A DNA stretch of 64,000 bases from Sanguibacter hominis ATCC BAA-789 (GTDB taxonomy: Bacteria > Actinomycetota > Actinomycetes > Actinomycetales > Cellulomonadaceae), in the NCBI RefSeq assembly GCF_012396185.1, contig NZ_JAAXOW010000004.1, forward strand, positions 124,001 to 188,000. The letters run 5' to 3'. Below the pieces are notes generated by a model that was not told where the DNA came from, searched no databases, and saw only the letters and a list, made by a program, of their open reading frames with translations. The translations under genes and the position numbers were made by a program. Shown here in pieces: positions 19,487 through 29,515 of the stretch. The stretch's first letter is position 1; the number at the start of each line of letters is the position of its first letter.

Positions 19487-20872
19487 ATGAGCCCAGCGCC
19501 GAGCGTCTCGTCGTCCATCACCGCGCGCCTCCACGTCGAGGCGAGGCCGACCGTCGTCAGCGAGCTGACGACCGTGATCGAGCACCAGGGCGGCCTCGTC
19601 ACCGGCATCGACGTCACCGAGTCCGGCTCCGCCCGCATGACCGTCGACGTCACGTGCGCGACGAGCGGCGACGCCCACGCGCAGCGGATCGTCGAGGCGC
19701 TGCGCCACGTCGCAGGCGTCGAGGTCGACCGGGTCTCGGACCGCACGTTCCTCCTGCACCTCGGCGGCAAGCTGCGCATCGAGCCGACGACCCCGATCCG
19801 CAACCGCGACGACCTGTCGATGATCTACACGCCCGGCGTCGCGCGCGTCTGCGAGGCGATCGCCAAGGAGCCCGCCGACGCGCGGCGCCTGACCATCAAG
19901 CGCAACACCATCGCCGTCGTCACGGACGGCACCGCCGTGCTCGGGCTCGGTGACATCGGGCCGCTCGCCTCGCTCCCCGTCATGGAGGGCAAGGCCGCGC
20001 TGTTCAAGCGGTTCGCGGGGATCGACGCGTTCCCCGTCGCGCTCGACACGACCGACGTCGACGAGATCGTGCGGACCGTCAAGGCGATCGCCCCCGTGTT
20101 CGCGGGGATCAACCTCGAGGACATCTCGGCACCACGCTGCTTCGAGGTCGAGCGGCGGCTGCGCGAGGAGCTCGACATCCCCGTGTTCCACGACGACCAG
20201 CACGGCACGGCGATCGTCGCGCTCGCGGCGCTCATCAACGCTCTGCTGGTCGTGGGCAAGGAGCTCGAGTCGGTGCGGATCGTCCTGTCCGGTGCTGGCG
20301 CGGCCGGGACCGCCGTGCTCAAGCTCTTGCTCGCGGCAGGAGCGAAGGACGTCGTCGTCGCGGACATCGACGGCGTCGTCCACACCGGCCGGCCAGGGCT
20401 GACGGAGCAGCTGCGGTGGACGGCCGAGCACACGAACCCGCGCGGGCTCACCGGGACGCTCAAGGCCGCCATGGCTGGCGCAGACGTCTTCATCGGCGTC
20501 TCCGCACCCAACGTGATCGACGCCGCCGACGTCGCGACGATGAACGACGACGCGATCGTCTTCGCGATGGCCAACCCGGCCCCGGAGATCGACCCTGTCG
20601 AGGCCGCGAAGCACGCGACGATCGTCGGCACGGGCCGCAGCGACTTCTCGAACCAGATCAACAACGTGCTCGCGTTCCCCGGCGTGTTCCGCGGCCTGCT
20701 CGACGCTGAGTCGTCGCGGATCACCGACGACCTGCTGCTCGCAGCGGCGCGCGCGCTCGCCTCGACCGTGCACCCCGACCAGCGCAACGCGACCTACATC
20801 GTCCCGAGCGTGTTCAACCCTGACGTGACGACCGTCGTCGCCGAAGCGGTGGCGAACGCGAGCCGGGCCTGA
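19487..20872 (+). CDS. NAD(P)-dependent malic enzyme with N-terminal ACT domain
   Basis: This 461-residue enzyme oxidatively decarboxylates malate to pyruvate. Residues 1-85 form an ACT-like regulatory domain (ITARLHVEARPTVVSELTTV, exactly twenty residues). The catalytic part has SMIYTPGVARVCEAI, the metal-site stretch FAGINLEDISAPRCF, HDDQHGTAIV and the nucleotide loop GAGAAGT (269-275). It ends with FALANP-type FAMANPAPEI. Such short bacterial malic enzymes usually prefer NAD or NADP without strong distinction. The ACT domain suggests control by a small ligand. Confidence 0.93.
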   Translation: MSPAPSVSSSITARLHVEARPTVVSELTTVIEHQGGLVTGIDVTESGSARMTVDVTCATSGDAHAQRIVEALRHVAGVEVDRVSDRTFLLHLGGKLRIEPTTPIRNRDDLSMIYTPGVARVCEAIAKEPADARRLTIKRNTIAVVTDGTAVLGLGDIGPLASLPVMEGKAALFKRFAGIDAFPVALDTTDVDEIVRTVKAIAPVFAGINLEDISAPRCFEVERRLREELDIPVFHDDQHGTAIVALAALINALLVVGKELESVRIVLSGAGAAGTAVLKLLLAAGAKDVVVADIDGVVHTGRPGLTEQLRWTAEHTNPRGLTGTLKAAMAGADVFIGVSAPNVIDAADVATMNDDAIVFAMANPAPEIDPVEAAKHATIVGTGRSDFSNQINNVLAFPGVFRGLLDAESSRITDDLLLAAARALASTVHPDQRNATYIVPSVFNPDVTTVVAEAVANASRA

Positions 20873-20925
20873 CCGCAGCCCGAAGGTCCCACGAATCTGG
20901 CCCGGTCGCCCCGCATCGTGGAGAC

Positions 20926-21771
20926 GTGCTGAGCATCGACGAGACCATGGCCTACCAGGCGCAGTCGGCGGCCACCAAGGTCGCCTTCACCCGCCGCCCC
21001 ATCGCATACACCGTGCAGTCGATGCTCGCCGGGTCGTACATCGGCATCGCCGTCGTGCTCATGGTCTCCGCAGCGGGGCCCTTCCTCGCAGCAGGATCAC
21101 CCGCGACAAAGCTCGTGCAGGGACTCGTCTTCGGCGTCGCGCTGACCCTTGTCTTCACGGCCGGCGGCGAGCTCGTCACCTCGACCATGATGACGATGAC
21201 GCAGGGTGCGTACTCTCGCGCCATCAGCTGGTGGGAGGGCGGTCGCACGATCCTCTTCTGCTTCTTCGGCAACATGCTCGGCGCGTTCGCGTTCGGCGGC
21301 ATGGTCCACCTCACCGGTCTCCTGGACCGGTCCACCCCGGCCGGCGCGATGCTCGCCGGCATGCTCGAGGGAAAGTCCCACGAGGCGATCCCTGAGCTCT
21401 TCTGGCGCGGCGTGCTCTGCAACATGCTCGTCTGCCTCGCCATCTGGTCGAGCGTGCGGCTCACGAGCGAAGGCGCGAAGCTGTTCACGATCTTCTGGTG
21501 CCTGCTCGCCTTCATCACCTCCGGGTTCGAGCACGTCGTCGCGAACATGACGTCCTTCGCCGTGGGGCTCATGGCGGGGCTCCCCGAGACGTCGTGGGCA
21601 GAGTTCGCGCGGAACATGACCGTCGTCGGTCTGGGCAACCTGGTCGGTGGTGCCGTCGTGGTCGGGCTCGCCTACGCGGTCAGTGCCTCCCGCGACCGCG
21701 CGCCGCAGCCGCAGGTGACGGTCGAGCCGCCTGTCGAGAGCACGGAGACCGGCACCGCCGCGCTCGTCTGA
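20926..21771 (+). CDS. FNT-family formate/nitrite channel
   Basis: The 281-residue membrane protein has six segments with the duplicated FNT fold. Visible are the first-half GSYIGIAVV and GELVTSTMMTMTQGAY and the second-half WRGVLCNMLVCLAIW and FEHVVANM, where the conserved histidine gates anions. It exports or imports formate, nitrite or related small anions. Next to malic enzyme and on the same chromosome stretch as nrdDG, a fermentative role in formate or acetate flow is plausible. GTG 20926 is used; ATG 20947 is an alternative. Confidence 0.9.
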   Translation: MLSIDETMAYQAQSAATKVAFTRRPIAYTVQSMLAGSYIGIAVVLMVSAAGPFLAAGSPATKLVQGLVFGVALTLVFTAGGELVTSTMMTMTQGAYSRAISWWEGGRTILFCFFGNMLGAFAFGGMVHLTGLLDRSTPAGAMLAGMLEGKSHEAIPELFWRGVLCNMLVCLAIWSSVRLTSEGAKLFTIFWCLLAFITSGFEHVVANMTSFAVGLMAGLPETSWAEFARNMTVVGLGNLVGGAVVVGLAYAVSASRDRAPQPQVTVEPPVESTETGTAALV

Positions 21772-21794
21772 CCCGCGTCTGAGAAGCACCTTCA

Positions 21795-21834
21795 CCCGCC
21801 AGGTCCTGGTCGCAGCCGACCAGGACCTGGCGGG
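21795..21834 (+). terminator. Strong terminator after the FNT gene
   Basis: A perfect 18-bp stem (21795-21812 with 21817-21834) has a CAGC loop and is followed by TCTTTG. Confidence 0.9.
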
Positions 21835-21896
21835 TCTTTGTCCCCGGGTGCGCCGGGAGAACCCGTGCGGCCGTCGAGACGCCCAAGAGCCGCAGC

Positions 21897-22031
21897 TTCC
21901 CGCCGATCACCGGGGTCGCCGACGCCGCCCAGTCGTCGTCGTCCGCGTCCGTCGCCCTCGCGGGCTCGACCGACGAGCTCGCGAGGCTCGCCGAGGACCT
22001 CCGTGCGCAGGTCGGGATGTTCAGGCTCTGA
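21897..22031 (+). pseudogene. Remnant of a methyl-accepting chemotaxis protein 3' end
   Basis: The frame ending in TGA at 22029-22031 reads ITGVADAAQSSSSASVALAG and then STDELARLAEDLRAQVGMF before a final RL. This is the usual C-terminal end of chemoreceptors (the I.GI.DAAQ block, then ELA.LA..L...VG.F). No start, HAMP or signalling tip precedes it, and upstream lies the FNT terminator. It is therefore a relic of a deleted or inverted receptor gene. No other chemotaxis gene is in the window. Confidence 0.6.
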
Positions 22032-22051
22032 CGGACGCGCCCGGTGTGTCG

Positions 22052-22083
22052 GGGTCTAGACTCCCGACAGGGACCTAGGTCCC
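22052..22083 (+). promoter_or_regulatory. Promoter region and 14-bp palindrome upstream of acs
   Basis: A TAGACT -10-like box (about 22057-22062) is followed by the perfect palindrome GGGACCTAGGTCCC at 22070-22083, 33 bp before the acs start. The position just after a likely start point suits a repressor site. Confidence 0.5.
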
Positions 22084-22116
22084 GACGCACCAACGACGAT
22101 GCGCACCGGAGGACCG

Positions 22117-24138
22117 ATGACGACCGACGAGACTCCCGCCCAGGACCAGCAGGGCGCCCCGGCGCACGAGCCGGGCCTCGAGAACCTGCTCCACGAGACG
22201 CGTTCCTTCCCGCCGTCGCGCGAGTTCGCCGCGCAGGCCAACGTCCACAAGGACGCGTACGCCTGGGCCGCTGCCGACCGCGTCGCGTTCTGGGCCGACC
22301 AGGCCCGCGAGCGGCTCTCGTGGCGCAAGCCGTTCACCGAGACGCTCGACTGGTCCGGCGCCCCGGTCGCGCGCTGGTTCGCCGACGGCACGCTCAACGC
22401 CTGCTACAACGCCGTCGACCGGCACGTCGCGGAGGGTCGCGGCGACCGCGTCGCCCTGCACTTCGAGGGCGAGCCCGGCGACACCCGCACGCTGACGTAC
22501 GCCGACCTGCAGCGGGAGGTGTCACGCGCCGCGAACGCGCTCGCGTCCCTCGGCGTCAGCGCCGGGGACCGTGTCGTCATCTACCTGCCGATGATCGTCG
22601 AAGCGGTCGTCGCGATGCTCGCGTGCGCGCGCCTCGGCGCGCCGCACTCCGTCGTCTTCGGCGGCTTCTCCGCAGACGCGCTGCGCTCCCGCATCCGCGA
22701 CGCGGAGGCGAAGGTCGTCATCACCGCCGACGGCGGCTTCCGCCGCGGCGCGGCCTCCGCGCTCAAGCCTGCCGTCGACGACGCCCTCGCCCCGCGCGAC
22801 GGCGAGGAGACCACGGTGACGAACGTCGTCGTCGTCCGCCGCACCGGTCAGGACGTCACGATCGAGCCCGGCCGCGACCTGTGGTGGCACGAGCTCCTCG
22901 AGACGGCCGACGTGCTCCACGAGCCCGTGTGGGTCGACGCCGAGCACCCCCTGTTCATCCTCTACACCTCCGGCACCACCGGTAAGCCGAAGGGGATCCT
23001 GCACACGACCGGCGGGTATCTCACGCAGGTGGCGTTCACGCACCACGCCGTGTTCGACCTCAAGCCCGAGACCGACGTCTACTGGTGCACCGCGGACATC
23101 GGCTGGATCACCGGCCACTCGTACGTCACTTACGGACCGCTCGTCAACGGCGCGACCCAGGTCATCTACGAGGGCACGCCCGACACCCCGCACCAGGGCC
23201 GCTGGTGGGAGATCGTCGAGAAGTACAAGGTCACGATCCTCTACACCGCGCCGACCGCGATCCGCACGTGCATGAAATGGGGCGACGAGATCCCCGGTCG
23301 CTTCGACCTGTCCAGCCTGCGCGTGCTCGGCTCGGTCGGGGAGCCCATCAACCCGGAGGCGTGGATGTGGTATCGCCGCGTCATCGGCGGCGACCGCACA
23401 CCGATCGTCGACACGTGGTGGCAGACCGAGACGGGCGCGATCATGATCTCGCCGCTGCCCGGCGTGACGGAGGCCAAGCCCGGCTCCGCGCAGGTGCCGC
23501 TCCCGGGGATCGCAGCGACGGTCGTCGACGACGAGGCGCACCCCGTGCCCGACGGCGGAGGCGGCTACCTCGTGCTCACCGAGCCGTGGCCCGCGATGCT
23601 GCGCGGCATCTGGGGTGACCTCGAACGGTTCAAGGACACGTACTGGTCCCGCTTCCCGGGCATCTACTTCGCTGGTGACGGCGCCAAGAAGGACGAGGAC
23701 GGGGACATCTGGCTCCTCGGCCGCGTCGACGACGTCATGAACGTCTCGGGGCACCGGCTGTCGACGACCGAGATCGAGTCGGCGCTCGTGTCGCACGAGG
23801 CCGTCGCCGAGGCAGCGGTCGTGGGCGCGGCGGACGAGACGACCGGTCAGGCCGTCGTCGCGTTCGTGATCCTGCGCGAGGACGCCGCCGAAGCGCTCGG
23901 AACGCAGGACCCGGACCAGATCGTCGAGGTGCTGCGCAGCCACGTCGGGAAGGAGATCGGACCGATCGCGAAGCCGCGCAAGATCCTCGTCGTGGCCGAG
24001 CTGCCCAAGACACGCTCGGGCAAGATCATGCGCCGCCTGCTGCGCGACGTCGCCGAGAACCGTACGGTCGGCGACGCGACCACGCTCGCAGACTCCTCCG
24101 TCATGGACCTCATCTCGCAGGGCCTCTCGAAGTCTTGA
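22117..24138 (+). CDS. acs: Acetate-CoA ligase (acetyl-CoA synthetase)
   Basis: This 673-residue enzyme activates acetate through acetyl-AMP to acetyl-CoA. It carries the AMP-binding loop [11 protein letters not shown] (283-293), [14 protein letters not shown], the adenylate motif [27 protein letters not shown] at the hinge, and the C-terminal [11 protein letters not shown]. Lys636 there is the usual acetylation-controlled residue. A GGAGG site fixes ATG 22117. The length is standard for Acs. Confidence 0.96.
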   Translation: MTTDETPAQDQQGAPAHEPGLENLLHETRSFPPSREFAAQANVHKDAYAWAAADRVAFWADQARERLSWRKPFTETLDWSGAPVARWFADGTLNACYNAVDRHVAEGRGDRVALHFEGEPGDTRTLTYADLQREVSRAANALASLGVSAGDRVVIYLPMIVEAVVAMLACARLGAPHSVVFGGFSADALRSRIRDAEAKVVITADGGFRRGAASALKPAVDDALAPRDGEETTVTNVVVVRRTGQDVTIEPGRDLWWHELLETADVLHEPVWVDAEHPLFILYTSGTTGKPKGILHTTGGYLTQVAFTHHAVFDLKPETDVYWCTADIGWITGHSYVTYGPLVNGATQVIYEGTPDTPHQGRWWEIVEKYKVTILYTAPTAIRTCMKWGDEIPGRFDLSSLRVLGSVGEPINPEAWMWYRRVIGGDRTPIVDTWWQTETGAIMISPLPGVTEAKPGSAQVPLPGIAATVVDDEAHPVPDGGGGYLVLTEPWPAMLRGIWGDLERFKDTYWSRFPGIYFAGDGAKKDEDGDIWLLGRVDDVMNVSGHRLSTTEIESALVSHEAVAEAAVVGAADETTGQAVVAFVILREDAAEALGTQDPDQIVEVLRSHVGKEIGPIAKPRKILVVAELPKTRSGKIMRRLLRDVAENRTVGDATTLADSSVMDLISQGLSKS

Positions 24139-24251
24139 GCCGGGCGCCAGCAGGGCGCCCGGGCGTTCCTCCGTCAGACGCACACCCCGCGCGGCCGGGC
24201 ACCCACGCAGATCAGGGAGCGGCGGCAGCCTCCCAGCGGCATGATCAGAGG

Positions 24252-27200
24252 ATGCGGACCTTCGACGACCTGGTCCCGGACGCTGAGGCTCTCGCCCGCG
24301 CCTGGATGCACGCCGCGCAGGAGGGGGCGGCCGCCGAGACGACGCGTGAGCGGCGCACCACGCGCCGTCTCGCGCGGCTCGTCGCCGACCCGGACGGTCT
24401 CGAGCTCGCCCTGCGCTTCGTCGATCGCGTCGTCCGCCCGCGCGACGACGCCGTCGCCGCGCGTGAGCTCGCGAGGCTGCGCGGTCGGCCGAGCACGTTC
24501 CTGTCCGTCGTCGACCGCACCATGCTCGGAGCGGGCGCGCTCACGGCACCCGCACTGCCGCGCCTCGTCGTCCCGGCCGCGCGGGCGCGGCTGAGAAGCC
24601 TCGTCGGGCACCTCGTCGCCGACGACGGCCCTCGGCTGGGCGAGCAGGTCGCGCGGCTGCGCGACCAGGGGTTCCGCGTCAACGTCAACCTCCTCGGCGA
24701 AGCCGTGCTGGGCGAGCAGCAGGCGCGCGAGCGCGCCCGCCGCCTCCTCGAGCTGGTGCGCCGCCCGGACATCGACTACGTCTCGGTCAAGACGTCGTCG
24801 GTCGTCCCGCAGATCTCGACGTGGGACACCGCGGGCTCACGCGACCGCGTGCTGCGCAGGCTGCGCCCGGTCGCGCGCGCCGCGGCCGCAGACGGGACGT
24901 TCGTCAACCTCGACATGGAGGAGTACCGCGACCTCGAGCTCACCCTCGAGGTGTTCGAGGCGCTCGCCGACGACCCGGGCCTCGCGCCGCTGTGCCTCGG
25001 CGTCGCGCTGCAGGCCTACCTCCCGGACGCGTCGGACGCGTTCGAGCGCGTCGCCGCCATCGCCCGCCGTCGACGTGCAGCCGGTGGAGCGCCCGTCAAG
25101 GTGCGACTCGTCAAGGGCGCGAACCTCGCGATGGAGCACGTCGAGGCGGAGCTCCACGGCTGGCAGCCCACGCCGTACCCGACGAAAGCCGACGTCGATG
25201 CGTCGTTCCTCGACCTCGTCGACCGCGCCCTCGCACCGCGCCACCACGGCTGCCTGCGGGTGGGCGTCGCGAGCCACAACCTGTTCCACGTCGCGCTCGC
25301 CCACCTCGTCGCGGTCGAGCGCGGCGTCACGGACCACATGGACGTCGAGATGCTACAGGGCATGGCGCCCGCGCAGGCGCGCGTCGTGCGTGAGGCGACC
25401 GGGAGCGTGCTGCTCTACCTGCCCGCGGTCGCGCCGGAGGACTTCGACGTCGCGGTCGGCTACCTGGTCCGGCGCCTCGAGGAGAACGCCGCCCCGCAGA
25501 ACTACCTGCACGCCGCGTTCGGCTCACCCGACGCGATGGCGGCGCAGGCGGAGGCCTTCCGCGTCGCGGTCGCCCGCCGCAGCGAGGTCGGCCGCACCCC
25601 GCGCCGTCTCGCGCCGCCGGAACCGCCAGGGGCGCACCCCGCGCACCCCGCGCACCCGGCGCACGCCGCCCACCCCGACCGTGAACCGTTCCACAACGCG
25701 TCCGACGCCGACCCTGCGCTCCCCGGGACGCGTGCCCGCGCGGCGACGCTCGTCGACGGCGACACCGACGCCCGGCTCCTCGCGAACCTCCCCGCCGCGA
25801 CGTACGTGCTCTCTCCCGCGGACGTCGACGAGGTGCTCGCCCGCGCGACGTCGGTCAGCTCGGCCTGGGCCGCCGCCGCGCCGTCCGTGCGCGCCGCCGT
25901 CCTGCGCGACGCCGCGAACCGGCTCGAGGACCTCCGCGGCGACCTCACCGCGACCGCCGTCCACGAGGCAGGCAAGACCGTCGCCGAGGCCGACCCCGAG
26001 GTGAGCGAGGCGGTCGACTTCGCCCGGTACTACGCGCTCGCCGCCGAGGCGCTCGAGGACGACCCCGACGCGACCTTCGAGCCCGACGGCGTCACCCTCG
26101 TCACGCCGCCCTGGAACTTCCCCGTCGCGATCCCGTGCGGATCCGTCCTCGCGGCGCTCGCTGCCGGGTCAGCGGTCGTCGTCAAGCCGTCGCACGTCAC
26201 GCCGCGCTGCACGCAGGTCGCGATGTCCGCCGTCCGCGACGCCCTCGAGGCGGCGGGCTTCGAGGCGGACACCGTCCAGGTCGTGCTCGCCCTCGAGGGC
26301 GAGGTGGGGCGTGCGATCGTGACGCACCACGACGTGGCACGCGTGATCCTCACCGGGTCGATCGACACGGCTCGCACGTTCGCGGGCTGGCGGCCGGACG
26401 TCGACGTCCTCGCCGAGACGTCAGGCAAGAACGCGATCGTCGTGACGCCGTCGGCCGACGTCGACGTGGCCGTCACCGACGTCGTGCGGTCGGCGTTCGG
26501 GCATGCCGGGCAGAAGTGCTCGGCCGCGTCCCTGCTCATCCTCGTCGGCTCGGCGGGCACGGACGACCGGCTGCGGCGCCAGCTCGCCGACGCCGTGACG
26601 TCGCTCCGCGTCGGGTGGCCGACCGACCTCGGCACGGCCGTCGGGCCGCTCACGACGCCCGCGGAGGGCAAGCTGTGGCGCGCGCTCACCACGCTCGAGG
26701 CGGGTGAGTCGTGGCTCGTCGAGCCGCACCCGCTCGACGTGCCTCCCGCCGGGCTCGCCGAGGGACGCTGCCGCCTGTGGACGCCCGGCGTCCGCTCGGG
26801 CGTCCAGCCCGGCTCGTGGTTCCACCGCACCGAGGTGTTCGGGCCTGTGCTCGGCGTCGTGCGCGTCGCGACGCTCGACGACGCGATCGACGTGCAGAAC
26901 GCCGTCGCGTTCGGGCTCACCGCCGGGCTGCACAGCCTCGACGAGGAGGAGATCGCCCGGTGGAAGGACCGCGTCGAGGCCGGGAACCTGTACGTCAACC
27001 GGCACACGACGGGGGCGATCGTGCAGCGGCAGCCGTTCGGCGGGTGGAAGGAGTCGGTCGTCGGACCGGGCGCGAAGGCGGGCGGGCCGCACTACGTCGC
27101 CCAGCTCGGCCGCTGGCACGACGCCGAGGGAGTCCCCGACCGTGGGGCCGAGCCCGAGGCGTGGCTCCAGCGGTCCCTCGCGTCCGACGAGCGTGTCTGG

Positions 27201-27698
27201 GCCGAGCGCTTCTCGCGCGAGCACGACCCGAGCCGGCTCACGGTCGAGAGCAACGTCCTGCGGTACGTCCCCGTACCGGACGCGGTCGTGCGCGTCGGCG
27301 CAGGCTCATCGGCTGTCGAGGTGCGTCGCGTCGTCGCGGCGGCCGAGAGGTGCGGTGTGCCCGTGACCTTGTCGGTCGACCCGGGTTGGGGCGAGCTGCC
27401 CGCCGAGGTACGTCCTGCGGACGGTGCCGGGCACGGCGCCCGGACCGTGCGCGACGTGCGCGTCGAGGATGCTGACCGATTCGTCGACGCCGTCGCGCGC
27501 GGGTCTGTGCACGGTCGGGTGCGGGCTCTCGGTGAGACGCCCGGGCTACGGGCCGCCGCGGCGCCGTGGGCGGGCCGGACGACCGTGCTCGACCGTCCGG
27601 TCGTCGCGTCGGGCGAGCGTGAGCTGCTCGCGTTCTTGCGGGAGCAGGCCGTGTCCACGACGCTCCACCGTCACGGCCACGTCCCGGCGGTCCGCTGA
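24252..27698 (+). CDS. putA: Bifunctional proline dehydrogenase / P5C dehydrogenase (PutA type)
   Basis: This 1148-residue enzyme oxidises proline to glutamate. The proline dehydrogenase barrel spans about residues 100-470 (DYVSVKTSSVVPQI, FVNLDMEEYRDLEL, RLVKGANLAMEHVEAELHGW, exactly twenty residues). A low-complexity linker with AHPAHPAHPAH repeats follows at about 458-475. The aldehyde dehydrogenase half has Glu722 in ETSGKNA and catalytic Cys756 in GHAGQKCSA. A C-terminal extension of about 150 residues follows. There is no ribbon-helix-helix DNA-binding domain, so it is not a PutA repressor. No ribosome site of normal spacing precedes ATG 24252. Confidence 0.93.
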   Translation: MRTFDDLVPDAEALARAWMHAAQEGAAAETTRERRTTRRLARLVADPDGLELALRFVDRVVRPRDDAVAARELARLRGRPSTFLSVVDRTMLGAGALTAPALPRLVVPAARARLRSLVGHLVADDGPRLGEQVARLRDQGFRVNVNLLGEAVLGEQQARERARRLLELVRRPDIDYVSVKTSSVVPQISTWDTAGSRDRVLRRLRPVARAAAADGTFVNLDMEEYRDLELTLEVFEALADDPGLAPLCLGVALQAYLPDASDAFERVAAIARRRRAAGGAPVKVRLVKGANLAMEHVEAELHGWQPTPYPTKADVDASFLDLVDRALAPRHHGCLRVGVASHNLFHVALAHLVAVERGVTDHMDVEMLQGMAPAQARVVREATGSVLLYLPAVAPEDFDVAVGYLVRRLEENAAPQNYLHAAFGSPDAMAAQAEAFRVAVARRSEVGRTPRRLAPPEPPGAHPAHPAHPAHAAHPDREPFHNASDADPALPGTRARAATLVDGDTDARLLANLPAATYVLSPADVDEVLARATSVSSAWAAAAPSVRAAVLRDAANRLEDLRGDLTATAVHEAGKTVAEADPEVSEAVDFARYYALAAEALEDDPDATFEPDGVTLVTPPWNFPVAIPCGSVLAALAAGSAVVVKPSHVTPRCTQVAMSAVRDALEAAGFEADTVQVVLALEGEVGRAIVTHHDVARVILTGSIDTARTFAGWRPDVDVLAETSGKNAIVVTPSADVDVAVTDVVRSAFGHAGQKCSAASLLILVGSAGTDDRLRRQLADAVTSLRVGWPTDLGTAVGPLTTPAEGKLWRALTTLEAGESWLVEPHPLDVPPAGLAEGRCRLWTPGVRSGVQPGSWFHRTEVFGPVLGVVRVATLDDAIDVQNAVAFGLTAGLHSLDEEEIARWKDRVEAGNLYVNRHTTGAIVQRQPFGGWKESVVGPGAKAGGPHYVAQLGRWHDAEGVPDRGAEPEAWLQRSLASDERVWAERFSREHDPSRLTVESNVLRYVPVPDAVVRVGAGSSAVEVRRVVAAAERCGVPVTLSVDPGWGELPAEVRPADGAGHGARTVRDVRVEDADRFVDAVARGSVHGRVRALGETPGLRAAAAPWAGRTTVLDRPVVASGERELLAFLREQAVSTTLHRHGHVPAVR

Positions 27699-27708
27699 CG
27701 GGTGAGTC

Positions 27709-28512
27709 TCAGCGCCGGCGGCGGCGGGAGACCGCCCACACGATCGCGACCGCCGCAGCGAGGGCTGCAGCTCCGGCGACGGCCGACGTCGTGCGTGAGA
27801 TGAAGGGTCGCAGCGCGACGGGACGCGAGAACGTCAGGTTCCCCCAGCCGTTCTCTGCCGCCTCACGGCGCAAGGCGCGGTCCGCGTTGACCGTGAACGC
27901 GTGCCCGACCGCCGACAGCATCGGCACGTCCGTGATCGAGTCGGAGTAGGCGTACGACCCGTCGAGGTCGTACCCGCGACGTTCGGCCAGCTCGCGGATC
28001 GCGAGCGCCTTGTTCTCCCCGTACGCGTAGAAGTCGATGCCGCCCGTGTAGCGGCCGGCGACGACCTCCATGCGGGTCGAGATGACGTGGTCGGCGCCGA
28101 GCGCCGCCGCGATCGGCTCGACGACCTCCGCGCCGGACGCGGAGACGATGACGACGTCGCGGCCCGCCGCGTGGTGCACGGCCATGAGCTCGACGGCCTC
28201 CGCGTACACGTACGGGTCGATGAGGTCGTGGAGCGTCTCGGCGACGATCTCCTCGACCTGGGTCACGTCCCAGCCGGTGACGAGCGAGGAGATGTTGGCG
28301 CGCATGCGTTCTGTCTGGTCGGCGTCGGCGCCGCCCAGCATGAACAGCAGGTGGGCGTACGCGCTGCGCAGCATCCCGCGGCGCGAGAGGAGGCCGCCGG
28401 CGAGGAAGGGGCGCGAGAAGGCCGAGACCGACGACGTCGCGATCACGGTCTTGTCGAGGTCGAAGAACGCCGCGGTCGGCGGCGTCCGTCGTGCTGGCTG
28501 ACGGGCGTCCAC
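27709..28512 (-). CDS. HAD-IB family phosphatase (SerB-like) with C-terminal membrane helix
   Basis: The 267-residue protein has the HAD motifs FFDLDKT (14-20), VIVSASG, and YSDSITDVPML. This pattern is that of the HAD-IB subgroup that includes phosphoserine phosphatase and lipid-phosphate phosphatases. A hydrophobic helix and a terminal RRRRR tail suggest a membrane tether. In mycobacteria the homologue lies beside the same Ssd/Tad cluster. The GTG at 28512 gives the shortest start that keeps the HAD core whole; the substrate is unknown. Confidence 0.85.
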   Translation of the reverse strand: MDARQPARRTPPTAAFFDLDKTVIATSSVSAFSRPFLAGGLLSRRGMLRSAYAHLLFMLGGADADQTERMRANISSLVTGWDVTQVEEIVAETLHDLIDPYVYAEAVELMAVHHAAGRDVVIVSASGAEVVEPIAAALGADHVISTRMEVVAGRYTGGIDFYAYGENKALAIRELAERRGYDLDGSYAYSDSITDVPMLSAVGHAFTVNADRALRREAAENGWGNLTFSRPVALRPFISRTTSAVAGAAALAAAVAIVWAVSRRRRR

Positions 28513-28675
28513 CTGCCGAGCGTATCGGGTCGGTCGGAGCGGGTCGGTGCCGCCCACAGTCCTGGTGTCGGACGCCGGAGCCCGCACGTCCGGTCCCGCC
28601 CTGGGCGCCTGAACCCGCCGCGACCGAACCTGGCCGGTGTGCCCGTGCGGGCACGCTTCAGACGGGAGGCGGTCG

Positions 28676-29515
28676 ATGCGGGGCTGGGCGGACACGGCGG
28701 GGAGGGACCCGCGGGGAGAAGCAGCCGGGCCTGCGGTGCGCGAGGCGGTCGTCGGGGTGTGCGGCGCACGTGGCGGCGCGGGCGCGAGCGTGCTCGCGGC
28801 CGCGCTCGCACGAGCGCGCCACCGGCGCGGCCCGCACCCGGCGGTGCTCGTCGACCTCGACGACGCCGGGGGAGGGATCGACGTCCTCCTTGGCATCGAG
28901 GACCAGCCGGGCATCCGCTGGCCCGACCTGCGTGACGCGCGCGGCGACGTCCCCGCGCGCGAGCTCGTCGGGCTCCTGCCGCGCTGGGGCGACGTGCCCG
29001 TCCTGTCGGTCGACCGCACGCGACGGGAGCCGGTCGACGACGACGTGCGCCGCGACGTGCTGAGCGCTCTGCGCCGGGAGGCGGCCCTCGTGCTGGACCT
29101 CCCGCGCCCGGTGCCCGATGCCCCGGCGTGGGGCGGCGACGAGTGCGACGCCGTGCTCGTCGCGGCGCGCAAGGACCTCCCCACGGTCGCGGGGGCGCTC
29201 GGCGTGGTCGCGCGGGCGAGAGCAGGCGGCGCGCACGTCGCGCTGGTCGTGCGCGGCCGCGCCCCCGCAGGGCTGACGGCGGCGCAGCTCGGTGCGGCGC
29301 TCGACTGCCCCGTCGCCGCCGAGATGAAGTCGGAACGGGCCCTCGCAGCGGCCGTCGAGCGTGGCGTCGGGCCGTGCGGGGCGCGGCTGCACCGCGCCGC
29401 AGTCCGGGCGCTCGACCACGTCGCTGCGTCGGCGCCCGTCCTCGGCGATGCCGTCCGGGGGCCCTGGCCCACCCGCACGGCCGCAGCGGAGCTCACGTCC
29501 GGCAGGATCGCGTGA
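28676..29515 (+). CDS. CpaE/Ssd-like P-loop protein of the Tad pilus operon
   Basis: The 279-residue protein resembles the ParA/MinD-like CpaE and septum-site determining protein Ssd. The deviant P-loop GARGGAGAS (around 28-36) precedes LVDLDDAGGGIDVLLGIED, split here as LVDLDDAGGG and IDVLLGIED. The end of the protein keeps AEMKSERALAAAVERG. A GGGAGG site fixes ATG 28676; a perfect GTGCCCG/CGGGCAC palindrome lies about 25 bp upstream. Members place pilus machinery at the membrane. It is the first gene of a tightly coupled operon. Confidence 0.8.
   Translation: MRGWADTAGRDPRGEAAGPAVREAVVGVCGARGGAGASVLAAALARARHRRGPHPAVLVDLDDAGGGIDVLLGIEDQPGIRWPDLRDARGDVPARELVGLLPRWGDVPVLSVDRTRREPVDDDVRRDVLSALRREAALVLDLPRPVPDAPAWGGDECDAVLVAARKDLPTVAGALGVVARARAGGAHVALVVRGRAPAGLTAAQLGAALDCPVAAEMKSERALAAAVERGVGPCGARLHRAAVRALDHVAASAPVLGDAVRGPWPTRTAAAELTSGRIA

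Noticed and set aside
25621-25680. Tandem AHP-coding repeats in putA as a separate repeat element
   Set aside because: They are in frame and sit at the linker between the two enzyme domains, so they are a low-complexity protein linker.
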